Assembly (NCBI GenBank): GCA_949987565.1
Contig: OX465104.1
Span: forward strand, 23,337,757 to 23,401,756
Length of the DNA: 64,000 nucleotides
Origin: Luidia sarsii
Lineage: Eukaryota > Echinodermata > Asteroidea > Paxillosida > Luidiidae
Direction of reading: 5' to 3'
How positions within the stretch are numbered: the stretch's first letter is position 1; each line of letters opens with the position of its first letter. This document shows positions 1 to 12,360 of this stretch, piece after piece. The position numbers and the translations under genes were made by a program. The notes under the pieces were generated by a model that was not told where the DNA came from, did no database searches, and saw nothing but the letters and a program-made list of their open reading frames with translations.

Positions 1-692
1 TCTGTCTCTGTCTCTGTCTCTGTCTCTGTCTCTGTCTCTGTCTCTGTCTCTGTCTCTGTCTCTGTCTCTGTCTCTGTCTCTTTTTCTGTCTCTGTCTCTG
101 TCTCTGTCTCTGACTCTGACTCTGACTCTGACTGCCACTGCCTCTGCCACTGCCAATACCTCTGCTTCTGCCTCGATCTACCTCTGCATCTGCCCCTGAC
201 CTCTGTCTCTGTCTCTGTCTCTGTCTCTGTCTCTGTCTCTGTCACTGTCTCTGCCTCTGTATCTGTCTCTGTCTCTGTCTCTGTCTCTGACTCGGACTCT
301 GTCTCTGTCTCTGTCTCTGTCTCTGCCTCTGTCTCTGACTCTGACTCTGTCTCTGTCTCTGCCTCTGTCTATGTCTCTGTCTCTGTCTCTGTCTCTGTCT
401 CTGTCACTGTCTCTGTCTCTGTCTCTGACTCTGTCTCTGCCTCTGCCTCTGTCTCTGTCTCTGTCTCCGTCTCTGTCTCTGTCTCGAACTGTCTCTGACT
501 CTGCCTCTGTCTCTGTCTCTGTCTCTGTCTATGTCTCTGTCTGTCTCTGTCTCTGTCTCTGTCTCTGCCTCTGCCTCTGTCTCTGTCTCTGTCTCTGCCT
601 CTGCCTCTGCCTCTGTCTCTGTCTCTGTCTCTGTCTCTGCCTCTGTCTGTCTTTGTCTGTCTCTGTCTCCGTCTCCGTCTCCGTCTCTAGCT
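1..692. repeat. TCTGTC hexanucleotide tract
   Basis: Nearly uninterrupted TCTGTC repeats with scattered substitutions (TCTGCC, TCTGAC, TCTATC) run from the window edge to about 692, so the tract probably continues upstream. The plus strand is entirely pyrimidine plus G. Reading frames through it give only Ser-Leu, Ser-Val or Glu-Thr dipeptide runs, which come from the repeat and are not genes. Confidence 0.95.
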
Positions 693-849
693 GAGGCAGG
701 GTCTCTGGCTCTCGCTCCCACCTTTATGATGCTGACTAAATTCGTTGTTCACAACTTGTATTTTTTTTCTTTGGAAAATCCTTTCCAAACCAAGGGCTTG
801 CTGCTTTCTCAGGATTTTCTGTTTTCTTTTTCTTAAAAAATCCCACTGA

Positions 850-1456
850 ATGTATGAAAATAGAACCGAAACCAGCGCCAAAAGGGGGGAAATTAATGTC
901 CACTCTAATAGAGGGCGCCCTATAAGCACACCGTTAATTGTTTACCTCGCGTTCCAATTAGGCTGGTTCCCGTTCCCTACCTGGTCTCCAGACGTCTCAC
1001 GCTCTACACTCGAGATGTCTGGACACCAGGTAGGGAACGGGAACCAGCCTAAGAAGGGAATGTCCACTCTGTATAGAGGGCGCCCTATAAGCACACCGTT
1101 AATTTACGGGTGCAGAACACTAAATTGAGCTCCCATTGAACACTGTATAAAAACATTCACTTTCAAAGCCAATTATCCAACACCCAAAAGTTTCTCAGTT
1201 CTTGTAGCTATACAGAAAAGTTTAGTTTGGACCTTCATCTCTCAGATTCTTTTAAATTAAGTGCCCGTCCAAGCCGAATTTCTGCAAAGTTGTGGGTCCA
1301 CACTGTATGACAATCAGCTCCTCCATCTTATATGGAAAATTTTTGTATGCATGCTGCACCCTTACAAGTTTTTGGCAGGCGTTTGGGACTTCGCCTCTGA
1401 TGCGGCGCTGTGTTAATTAGAGGTTAATTGTGAATATCTCGGCCTTGCTGCCGCAG
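850..1456. repeat. Alpha repeat, left flank of the large array
   Basis: This segment aligns along its length with 13095-13950 on the far side of the big array. It contains two copies of a roughly 40-bp block around the palindrome GAGGGCGCCCT (911-921 and 1076-1086), with a strong hairpin between them. It ends in the recurring phrase CTCGGCCTTGCTG at about 1438-1450. Relative to the right-flank copy it lacks about 250 bp near 1255-1285. No coding capacity is seen. Confidence 0.85.
958..1052. repeat. 41-bp-stem hairpin (foldback)
   Basis: Left arm 958-998 pairs with right arm 1012-1052 across a 13-nt loop, with two mismatches in 41 positions. The arms begin TTAGGCTGGTTCCCG. The hairpin lies between direct repeats at about 895-939 and 1059-1103. 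The same structure recurs at 13218-13322 with a different loop. Confidence 0.9.
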
Positions 1457-1494
1457 AGCCAGCAGGAGAGACGGCAGGAGAGACGGCAGAAGAG

Positions 1495-2545
1495 ACAGAG
1501 AGAATGCAGGAGAGACGGCAGGAGAGACAGAGAGAATGCAGGAGAGACGGCAGGAGAGACAGCAGGAGAGATGGCAGGGGAGACGGCAGGAGAGACAGAG
1601 AGAATGCAGGAGAGACGGCAGGAGAGACAGAGAGAATGCAGGAGAGACGGCAGGAGAGACAGAGAGAATGCAGGAGAGACGGCAGGAGAGACAGAGAGAA
1701 TGCAGGAGAGACGGCAGGAGAGACAGAGAGAATGCAGGAGAGACGGCAGGAGAGACAGAGAGAATGCAGGAGAGACGGAAGAGAAACAGAGAGAATGCAG
1801 GAGAGACGGCAGGAGAGACAGAGAGAATGCAGTAGAGACGGCAGGAGAGACAGAGAGAATGCAGGAGAGACGGCAGGAGAGACAGAGAGAATGCAGGAGA
1901 GACGGCAGGAGAGACAGCAGGAGAGAATGCAGGAGAGACGGCAGGAGAGACAGAGAGAATGCAGGAGAGACGGCAGGAGAGACAGAGAGAATGCAGGAGA
2001 GACGGCAGGAGAGACAGAGAGAATGCAGGAGAGACGGCAGGAGAGACAGAGAGAATGCAGGAGAGACGGCAGGAGAGACAGAGAGAATGCAGGAGAGACG
2101 GCAGGAGAGACAGAGAGAATGCAGGAGAGACGGCAGGAGAGACAGAGAGAATGCAGGAGAGACGGCAGGAGAGACAGAGAGAATGCAGGAGAGACGGCAG
2201 GAGAGACAGAGAATGCAGGAGAGACGGCAGGAGAGACAGAGAGAATGCAGGAGAGACGGCAGGAGAGACAGAGAGAATGCAGGAGAGACGGCAGGAGAGA
2301 CAGAGAGAATGCAGGAGAGACGGCAGGAGAGACAGAGAGAATGCAGGAGAGACGGCAGGAGAGACAGAGAGAATGCAGGAGAGACGGCAGGAGAGACAGA
2401 GAGAATGCAGGAGAGACGGCAGGAGAGACAGAGAGAATGCAGGAGAGACGGCAGGAGAGACAGAGAGAATGCAGGAGAGACGGCAGGAGAGACAGAGAGA
2501 ATGCAGGAGAGACGGCGGGAGAGACAGAGAGAATGCAGGAGAGAC
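1495..2545. repeat. 32-bp higher-order subarray, copy A
   Basis: Here the array is built from a 32-bp unit, an AGAGAGAATGC segment plus two 12-mer-like segments, repeated about 30 times. Since 32 is not a multiple of 3, each frame cycles with a 96-nt (32-residue) period. A diagnostic variant (GGAAGAGAAAC) lies at about 1777. Confidence 0.9.
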
Positions 2546-5500
2546 GGCACGAGAGATGGTAGGAGAGACGGCAGGAGAGAGGGCAGGAGAGATGGCAGGA
2601 GAGACAGAGAGAATGCAGGAGAGACGGCAGGAGAGACAGCAGGAGAGATGGCAGGGGAGACGGAAGGAGAGAGGGCAGGAGAGACGGCAGGAGAGACAGA
2701 GAGAATGCAGGAGAGACGGCAGGAGAGACAGAGAGAATGCAGGAGAGACGGCAGGAGAGACAGCAGGAGAGATGGCAGGGGAGACGGAAGGAGAGAGGGC
2801 AGGAGAGACGGCACGAGAGATGGTAGGAGAGACGGCAGGAGAGAGGGCAGGAGAGATGGCAGGAGAGACAGAGAGAATGCAGCAGAGACGGCAGGAGAGA
2901 CAGCAGGAGAGATGGCAGGGGAGACGAAAGGTGAGAGGGCAGGAGAGACGGCAGGAGAGACAGAGAGAATGCAGGAGAGACGGCAGGAGAGACAGAGAGA
3001 ATGCAGGAGAGACGGCAGGAGAGACAGCAGGAGAGATGGCAGGGGAGACGGAAGGAGAGAGGGCAGGAGAGACGGCAGGAGAGACAGAGAGATTGCAGGA
3101 GAGACGGCAGGAGAGACGGCAGGAGAGACAGAGAGATTGCAGGAGAGACGGCAGGAGAGACAGAGAGAATGCAGGAGAGACGGCAGGAGAGACGGCAGGA
3201 GAGACGGCAGGAGAGACGGTAGGAGTGACGGAAGGAGAGACGGCAGGAGAGACGGCAGGAGAGACGGTAGGAGAGACGGCACAAGAGACGGCACGAGAGA
3301 CGGCAGGAGAGACGGCAGGAGAGACGGCAGAAGAGATGGCAGGAGAGATGGCAGGAGAGATGGCAGGAGAGACGGTAGGAAAGACGGCACGAGAGACGGT
3401 AGGAGAGACGGTAGGAGAGACAGCAGGAGAGACGGTAGGAGAGACGGTAGGAGAGACGGCAGGAGAGATGGCTGGAGAGACGGTAGGAGAGACGGCAGGA
3501 GAGATGGCTGGAGAGACGGTAGGAGAGACGGCAGGAGAGACGGCAGGAGAGACGGTAGGAGAGACGGCAGGAGAGACGGCAGGAGAGACGGCAGGAGAGA
3601 CGGTAGGAGTGACGGAAGGAGAGACGGCAGGAGAGACGGCAGGATAGACGGTAGGAGAGACGGCACGAGAGACGGCACGAGAGACGGCAGGAAAGACGGC
3701 AGCAGAGACGGCAGGAGAGACGGCACGAGAGAATGTAGGAGAGACGGCACGAGAGTCGGCAGGAGAGACGGCAGGAGAGACGGTAGAAGCGACGGCAGGA
3801 GAGACGGCACGAGAGACGGCAGGAAAGACGGCACGAGAGACGGCAGGAAAGACGGCAAGAGAGACGGCAGGAGAGACGGCAAGAGAGACGGCAGGAGAGA
3901 CGGCAGGAGAGACTGGAGTAGAGACGGCAGGAGAGACGGAAAGAGAGACGGAAAGAGAGACGGCAGGAGAGATGGCAGGAGAGACGGCAGGAGAGACGGC
4001 AGGAGAGACGTCAGGAGAGACAATAGGAGAGACGGCAGGAGAGACGGCAGGAGAGACGGCAGGAGAGACGGCACGAGAGACTGTAGGAGAGACGGCATGA
4101 GAGACGGCAGGAGAGACGGCAGGAGAGACGGTAGGAGAGACGGCAGGAGAGACGGCAGGAGAGACGGTAGGAGTGACGGCAGGAGAGACGGCAGGAGAGA
4201 CTGCAGGAGAGACGGTAGGAGTGAGGGAAGGAGAGACGGCAGGAGAGATGGCAGGAGAGACGGTAGGAGAGACGGTACGAGAGACGGCAGGAGAGAAGGC
4301 ACAAGAGTTGGTAGGAAATACGGCGCGAGAGACGGCAGGAGAGACTGCAGGAGAGACGGTAGGAGAGACGGCACGAGAGACGGCACGAGAGACGGCAGGA
4401 GAGACTGCAGGAGAGACGGTAGGAGAGACGGCAGGAGAGACGGCGCGAGAGACGGCAGGAGAGACGGCAGGAGAGACTGCAGGAGAGACGGTAGGAGAGA
4501 CGGCAGGAGAGACGGTACAAGAGACAGTACGAGAGAAGGTAGGAGAGACGGCAGGAGAGACTGCAGGAGAGACGGTAGGAGAGACGGCAGGAGAGACTGC
4601 AGGAGAGACGGCAGGAGAGACAGCAGGAGAGACGGCAGGAGAGACGGCAGGAGAGACGGCAGGAGAGACGGCAGAAGAGACGGCAGGAGTGACGGAGAGA
4701 CGGCAGGAGAGACGGTAGGAGAGACTGGAGTAGAGACGGCAGGAGAGACGGGAGGAAAGACGGCAGGAGAGACGGCAGGAGTGACAGAGAGACGGCATGA
4801 GTGACAGAGATGGCAGGAGAGACGGCAGGAGAGATGGCAGGAGAGACGGCAGGAGAGACGGCAGGAGAGACGGCAGGAGAGACGGCAGGAGAGACGGTAG
4901 GAGAGACTGGAGTAGAGACGGCAGGAGAGACGGGAGGAAAGACGGTAGGAGAGACGGCAGGAGTGACAGAGAGACGGCATGAGTGACAGAGATGGCAGGA
5001 GAGACGGCAGGAGAGACGGCAGGAGAGATGGCAGGAGAGATGGCAGGAGAGACGGTAGGAGAGACGGCACGAGAGACGGTAGGAGAGACGGCAGGAGAGA
5101 CGGCAGGAGAGACGGTAGGAGAGATGGTAGGAGAGACGGCAGGAGAGATGGCAGGAGAGACGGCAGGAGAGATGGCAGGAGAGACGGCAGGAGAGATGGC
5201 AGGAGAGACGGTAGGAGAGACGGCACGAGAGACGGTAGGAGAGACGGCAGGAGAGACGGCAGGAGAGACGGTAGGAGAGATGGTAGGAGAGACGGCAGGA
5301 GAGATGGCAGGAGAGACGGCAGGAGAGAGGGCAGGAGAGACAGTAGGAGAGACTGCAGGAGAGACGGCAGGAGAGACGGCAGGAGAGACGGCAGGAGAGA
5401 CTGGAGTAGAGATGGCAGGAGAGACGGGAGGAGAGACGGCAGGAGAGACGGCAGGAGTGACAGAGAGACGGCACGAGTGACAGAGATGGCAGGAGAGACG

Positions 5501-7061
5501 GCAGGAGAGACGGCAGAAGAGATGGCAGGAGAGACGGCAGGAGAGATGGCAGGAGAGACGGTAGGAAAGACGGCACGAGAGACGGTAGGAGAGACGGTAG
5601 GAGAGACGGCTGGAGAGACGGTACGAGAGACGGTAGGAGAGACGGCAGGAGAGATGGCTGGAGAGACGGCAGGAGAGACGGCAGGAGAGACGGCAGGAGA
5701 GACGGTAGGAGAGACGGCAGGAGAGACGGCAGGAGAGACGGTAGGAGAGACGGTAGGAGAGACGGCAGGAGAGATGGCAGGAGAGACGGCAGGAGAGACG
5801 GCAGGAGAGACGGTAGGAGAGACGGCAGGAGAGACGGCAGGAGAGACTGCAGGAGAGACGGTAGGAATGACGGAAGGAGAGACGGCAGGAGAGATGGCAG
5901 GAGAGACGGTAGGAGAGACGGCACGAGAGACGGCAGGAGAGAAGGCACAAGAGTTGGTAGGAGAGACGGCGCGAGAGACGGCAGGAGAGACTGCAGGAGA
6001 GACTGCAGGAGAGACGGTAGGAGAGACGGCAGGAGAGACGGTACAAGAGACAGTACGAGAGAAGGTAGGAGAGACGGCAGGAGAGACTGCAGGAGAGACG
6101 GTAGGAGAGACGGCAGGAGAGACAGAAAGATTGCAGGAGAGACGGCAGGAGAGACAGAGAGATGGCAGGAGAGATGGCAGGAGAGACAGAGAGATGGCAG
6201 GAGAGATGGCAGGAGAGACCGCAGGAGAGACGGCAGGAGAGACGGTAGGAGAGACGGCAGGGGAGAGGGCAGAAGAGATGGCAGGAGAGACGGCAGGAGA
6301 GACGGTAGGAGAGACGGCACGAGAGACAGAGAGATGGCAGGAGAGATGGCAGGGGAGACGGCAGAAGAGAGGGCAGGAGAGACGGCAGGAGAGACGGTAG
6401 GAGAGACGGCACGAGAGACGGCACGAGAGACGGCACGAGAGACGGCAGAAAAGACGGCAGCAGAGACGGCAGAAGAGACGGCACGAGAGACTGTAGGAGA
6501 GACGGTAGGAGTGACGGCAGGAGAGACGGCAGGAGAGACTGCAGGAGAGACGGTAGGAGTAAGGGAAGGAGAGACGGCAGGAGAGATGGCAGGAGAGACG
6601 GTAGGAGAGACGGTACGAGAGACGGCAGGAGAGAAGGCACAAGAGTTGGTAGGAAATACGGCGCGAGAGACGGCAGGAGAGACTGCAGGAGAGACGGTAG
6701 GAGAGACGGCACGAGAGACGGCACGAGAGACGGCAGGAGAGACTGCAGGAGAGACGGTAGGAGAGACGGCAGGAGAGACGGTACAAGAGACAGTACGAGA
6801 GAAGGTAGGAGAGACGGCAGGAGAGACTGCAGGAGAGACGGTAGGAGAGACGGCAGGAGAGACTGCAGGAGAGACGGCAGGAGAGACAGCATGAGAGACG
6901 GCAGGAGAGACGGCATGAGAGACGGCAGGAGAGATGGCAGAAGAGACGGCAGGAGTGACGGAGAGACGACAGGAGAAAAGGCGAGAGAGACGGCAGGAGA
7001 GACGGCAGGAGAGACGGCAGGAGAGACGGCAGGAGAGACGGCAGGAGAGACGGCAGGAGAG

Positions 7062-7885
7062 ACAGAGAGAATGCAGGAGAGACGGCAGGAGAGACAGAGA
7101 GAATGCAGGAGAGACGGAAGAGAAACAGAGAGAATGCAGGAGAGACGGCAGGAGAGACAGAGAGAATGCAGTAGAGACGGCAGGAGAGACAGAGAGAATG
7201 CAGGAGAGACGGCAGGAGAGACAGAGAGAATGCAGGAGAGACGGCAGGAGAGACAGCAGGAGAGAATGCAGGAGAGACGGCAGGAGAGACAGAGAGAATG
7301 CAGGAGAGACGGCAGGAGAGACAGAGAGAATGCAGGAGAGACGGCAGGAGAGACAGAGAGAATGCAGGAGAGACGGCAGGAGAGACAGAGAGAATGCAGG
7401 AGAGACGGCAGGAGAGACAGAGAGAATGCAGGAGAGACGGCAGGAGAGACAGAGAGAATGCAGGAGAGACGGCAGGAGAGACAGAGAGAATGCAGGAGAG
7501 ACGGCAGGAGAGACAGAGAGAATGCAGGAGAGACGGCAGGAGAGACAGAGAATGCAGGAGAGACGGCAGGAGAGACAGAGAGAATGCAGGAGAGACGGCA
7601 GGAGAGACAGAGAGAATGCAGGAGAGACGGCAGGAGAGACAGAGAGAATGCAGGAGAGACGGCAGGAGAGACAGAGAGAATGCAGGAGAGACGGCAGGAG
7701 AGACAGAGAGAATGCAGGAGAGACGGCAGGAGAGACAGAGAGAATGCAGGAGAGACGGCAGGAGAGACAGAGAGAATGCAGGAGAGACGGCAGGAGAGAC
7801 AGAGAGAATGCAGGAGAGACGGCAGGAGAGACAGAGAGAATGCAGGAGAGACGGCGGGAGAGACAGAGAGAATGCAGGAGAGACG
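7062..7885. repeat. 32-bp higher-order subarray, copy B
   Basis: Same 32-bp unit as copy A. The GGAAGAGAAAC variant recurs at about 7116, exactly 5,339 bp downstream of copy A. A second diagnostic (GAGAGATGGT) at 2551 and 7890 shows the same 5,339 offset, so the two subarrays and their flanks are a segmental copy. Confidence 0.9.
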
Positions 7886-9021
7886 GCACGAGAGATGGTA
7901 GGAGAGACGGCAGGAGAGAGGGCAGGAGAGATGGCAGGAGAGACAGAGAGAATGCAGGAGAGACGGCAGGAGAGACAGCAGGAGAGATGGCAGGGGAGAC
8001 GGAAGGAGAGAGGGCAGGAGAGACGGCAGGAGAGACAGAGAGAATGCAGGAGAGACGGCAGGAGAGACAGAGAGAATGCAGGAGAGACGGCAGGAGAGAC
8101 AGCAGGAGAGATGGCAGGGGAGACGGAAGGAGAGAGGGCAGGAGAGACGGCACGAGAGATGGTAGGAGAGACGGCAGGAGAGAGGGCAGGAGAGATGGCA
8201 GGAGAGACAGAGAGAATGCAGCAGAGACGGCAGGAGAGACAGCAGGAGAGATGGCAGGGGAGACGAAAGGTGAGAGGGCAGGAGAGACGGCAGGAGAGAC
8301 AGAGAGAATGCAGGAGAGACGGCAGGAGAGACAGAGAGAATGCAGGAGAGACGGCAGGAGAGACAGCAGGAGAGATGGCAGGGGAGACGGAAGGAGAGAG
8401 GGCAGGAGAGACGGCAGGAGAGACAGAGAGATTGCAGGAGAGACGGCAGGAGAGACGGCAGGAGAGACAGAGAGATTGCAGGAGAGACGGCAGGAGAGAC
8501 AGAGAGAATGCAGGAGAGACGGCAGGAGAGACGGCAGGAGAGACGGCAGGAGAGACGGTAGGAGTGACGGAAGGAGAGACGGTAGGAGAGACGGCAGGAG
8601 AGATGGCTGGAGAGACGGTAGGAGAGACGGCAGGAGAGATGGCTGGAGAGACGGTAGGAGAGACGGCAGGAGAGACGGCAGGAGAGACGGTAGGAGAGAC
8701 GGCAGGAGAGACGGCAGGAGAGACGGCAGGAGAGACGGTAGGAGTGACGGAAGGAGAGACGGCAGGAGAGACGGCAGGATAGACGGTAGGAGAGACGGCA
8801 CGAGAGACGGCACGAGAGACGGCAGGAAAGACGGCAGCAGAGACGGCAGGAGAGACGGCACGAGAGAATGTAGGAGAGACGGCACGAGAGTCGGCAGGAG
8901 AGACGGCAGGAGAGACGGTAGAAGCGACGGCAGGAGAGACGGCACGAGAGACGGCAGGAAAGACGGCAAGAGAGACGGCAGGAGAGACGGCAAGAGAGAC
9001 GGCAGGAGAGACGGCAGGAGA

Positions 9022-9490
9022 GACAGAGAGAATGCAGGAGAGACGGCAGGAGAGACAGAGAGAATGCAGGAGAGACGGCAGGAGAGACAGAGAGAATGCA
9101 GGAGAGACGGCAGGAGAGACAGAGAGAATGCAGGAGAGACGGCAGGAGAGACAGAGAATGCAGGAGAGACGGCAGGAGAGACAGAGAGAATGCAGGAGAG
9201 ACGGCAGGAGAGACAGAGAGAATGCAGGAGAGACGGCAGGAGAGACAGAGAGAATGCAGGAGAGACGGCAGGAGAGACAGAGAGAATGCAGGAGAGACGG
9301 CAGGAGAGACAGAGAGAATGCAGGAGAGACGGCAGGAGAGACAGAGAGAATGCAGGAGAGACGGCAGGAGAGACAGAGAGAATGCAGGAGAGACGGCAGG
9401 AGAGACAGAGAGAATGCAGGAGAGACGGCAGGAGAGACAGAGAGAATGCAGGAGAGACGGCGGGAGAGACAGAGAGAATGCAGGAGAGAC
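9022..9490. repeat. 32-bp higher-order subarray, copy C
   Basis: Third, shorter subarray of the 32-bp unit. The downstream diagnostic GAGAGATGGT at 9496 is 1,606 bp from the copy B instance, showing a 1.6-kb tandem duplication nested in the array. Confidence 0.88.
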
Positions 9491-12360
9491 GGCACGAGAG
9501 ATGGTAGGAGAGACGGCAGGAGAGAGGGCAGGAGAGATGGCAGGAGAGACAGAGAGAATGCAGGAGAGACGGCAGGAGAGACAGCAGGAGAGATGGCAGG
9601 GGAGACGGAAGGAGAGAGGGCAGGAGAGACGGCAGGAGAGACAGAGAGAATGCAGGAGAGACGGCAGGAGAGACAGAGAGAATGCAGGAGAGACGGCAGG
9701 AGAGACAGCAGGAGAGATGGCAGGGGAGACGGAAGGAGAGAGGGCAGGAGAGACGGCACGAGAGATGGTAGGAGAGACGGCAGGAGAGAGGGCAGGAGAG
9801 ATGGCAGGAGAGACAGAGAGAATGCAGCAGAGACGGCAGGAGAGACAGCAGGAGAGATGGCAGGGGAGACGAAAGGTGAGAGGGCAGGAGAGACGGCAGG
9901 AGAGACAGAGAGAATGCAGGAGAGACGGCAGGAGAGACAGAGAGAATGCAGGAGAGACGGCAGGAGAGACAGCAGGAGAGATGGCAGGGGAGACGGAAGG
10001 AGAGAGGGCAGGAGAGACGGCAGGAGAGACAGAGAGATTGCAGCAGAGACGGCAGGAGAGACGGCAGGAGAGACAGAGAGATTGCAGGAGAGACGGCAGG
10101 AGAGACAGAGAGAATGCAGGAGAGACGGCAGGAGAGACGGCAGGAGAGACGGCAGGAGAGACGGTAGGAGTGACGGAAGGAGAGACGGTAGGAGAGACGG
10201 CAGGAGAGATGGCTGGAGAGACGGTAGGAGAGACGGCAGGAGAGATGGCTGGAGAGACGGTAGGAGAGACGGCAGGAGAGACGGCAGGAGAGACGGTAGG
10301 AGAGACGGCAGGAGAGACGGCAGGAGAGACGGCAGGAGAGACGGTAGGAGTGACGGAAGGAGAGACGGCAGGAGAGACGGCAGGATAGACGGTAGGAGAG
10401 ACGGCACGAGAGACGGCACGAGAGACGGCAGGAAAGACGGCAGCAGAGACGGCAGGAGAGACGGCACGAGAGAATGTAGGAGAGACGGCACGAGAGTCGG
10501 CAGGAGAGACGGCAGGAGAGACGGTAGAAGCGACGGCAGGAGAGACGGCACGAGAGACGGCAGGAAAGACGGCAAGAGAGACGGCAGGAGAGACGGCAAG
10601 AGAGACGGCAGGAGAGACGGCAGGAGAGACTGGAGTAGAGACGGCAGGAGAGACGGAAAGAGAGACGGAAAGAGAGACGGCAGGAGAGATGGCAGGAGAG
10701 ACGGCAGGAGAGACGGCAGGAGAGACGTCAGGAGAGACAATAGGAGAGACGGCAGGAGAGACGGCAGGAGAGACGGCAGGAGAGACGGCACGAGAGACTG
10801 TAGGAGAGACGGCATGAGAGACGGCAGGAGAGACGGCAGGAGAGACGGTAGGAGAGACGGCAGGAGAGACGGCAGGAGAGACGGTAGGAGTGACGGCAGG
10901 AGAGACGGCAGGAGAGACTGCAGGAGAGACGGTAGGAGTGAGGGAAGGAGAGACGGCAGGAGAGATGGCAGGAGAGACGGTAGGAGAGACGGTACGAGAG
11001 ACGGCAGGAGAGAAGGCACAAGAGTTGGTAGGAAATACGGCGCGAGAGACGGCAGGAGAGACTGCAGGAGAGACGGTAGGAGAGACGGCACGAGAGACGG
11101 CACGAGAGACGGCAGGAGAGACTGCAGGAGAGACGGTAGGAGAGACGGCAGGAGAGACGGCGCGAGAGACGGCAGGAGAGACGGCAGGAGAGACTGCAGG
11201 AGAGACGGTAGGAGAGACGGCAGGAGAGACGGTACAAGAGACAGTACGAGAGAAGGTAGGAGAGACGGCAGGAGAGACTGCAGGAGAGACGGTAGGAGAG
11301 ACGGCAGGAGAGACTGCAGGAGAGACGGCAGGAGAGACAGCAGGAGAGACGGCAGGAGAGACGGCAGGAGAGACGGCAGGAGAGACGGCAGAAGAGACGG
11401 CAGGAGTGACGGAGAGACGGCAGGAGAGACGGTAGGAGAGACTGGAGTAGAGACGGCAGGAGAGACGGGAGGAAAGACGGCAGGAGAGACGGCAGGAGTG
11501 ACAGAGAGACGGCATGAGTGACAGAGATGGCAGGAGAGACGGCAGGAGAGATGGCAGGAGAGACGGCAGGAGAGACGGCAGGAGAGACGGCAGGAGAGAC
11601 GGCAGGAGAGACGGTAGGAGAGACTGGAGTAGAGACGGCAGGAGAGACGGGAGGAAAGACGGCAGGAGAGACGGCAGGAGTGACAGAGAGACGGCATGAG
11701 TGACAGAGATGGCAGGAGAGACGGCAGGAGAGACGGCAGGAGAGATGGCAGGAGAGATGGCAGGAGAGACGGTAGGAGAGACGGCACGAGAGACGGTAGG
11801 AGAGACGGCAGGAGAGACGGCAGGAGAGACGGTAGGAGTGACGGAAGGAGAGACGGCAGGAGAGACGGCACGAGAGACGGCACGAGAGACGGCAGGAGAG
11901 ACGGCACGAGAGATGGCAGGAGAGACGGCAGGAGAGACGGCAGGAGAGACGGCAGGAGAGACGGTAGGAGAGACGGCAGGAGAGACGGCAGGAGAGACGG
12001 TAGGAGAGATGGTAGGAGAGACGGCAGGAGAGATGGCAGGAGAGACGGCAGGAGAGATGGCAGGAGAGACGGCAGGAGAGATGGCAGGAGAGACGGTAGG
12101 AAAGACGGCACGAGAGACGGCAGGAGAGACGGCAGGAGAGACGGTAGGAGAGATGGTAGGAGAGACGGCAGGAGAGATGGCAGGAGAGACGGCAGGAGAG
12201 AGGGCAGGAGAGACAGTAGGAGAGACTGCAGGAGAGACGGCAGGAGAGACGGCAGGAGAGACGGCAGGAGAGACTGGAGTAGAGATGGCAGGAGAGACGG
12301 GAGGAGAGACGGCAGGAGAGACGGCAGGAGTGACAGAGAGACGGCATGAGTGACAGAGAT
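9022..12360. repeat. Large internal duplication of the array
   Basis: The order of rare variants repeats that of about 2100-5500. GACTGGAGTA is at 3911 and 10628 (offset 6,717). GGTAGGAAATACGG is near 4310 and 11030. The GAGTGACAGAGA blocks at about 4798 and 4980 recur at about 11515 and 11697. Earlier in the block the offset is 6,945, so a net loss of about 228 bp separates the two copies. Confidence 0.85.

Noticed and set aside
371..836. Ser-Leu/Ser-Val and Glu-Thr-rich small proteins
   Set aside because: Translation of the TCTGTC tract.
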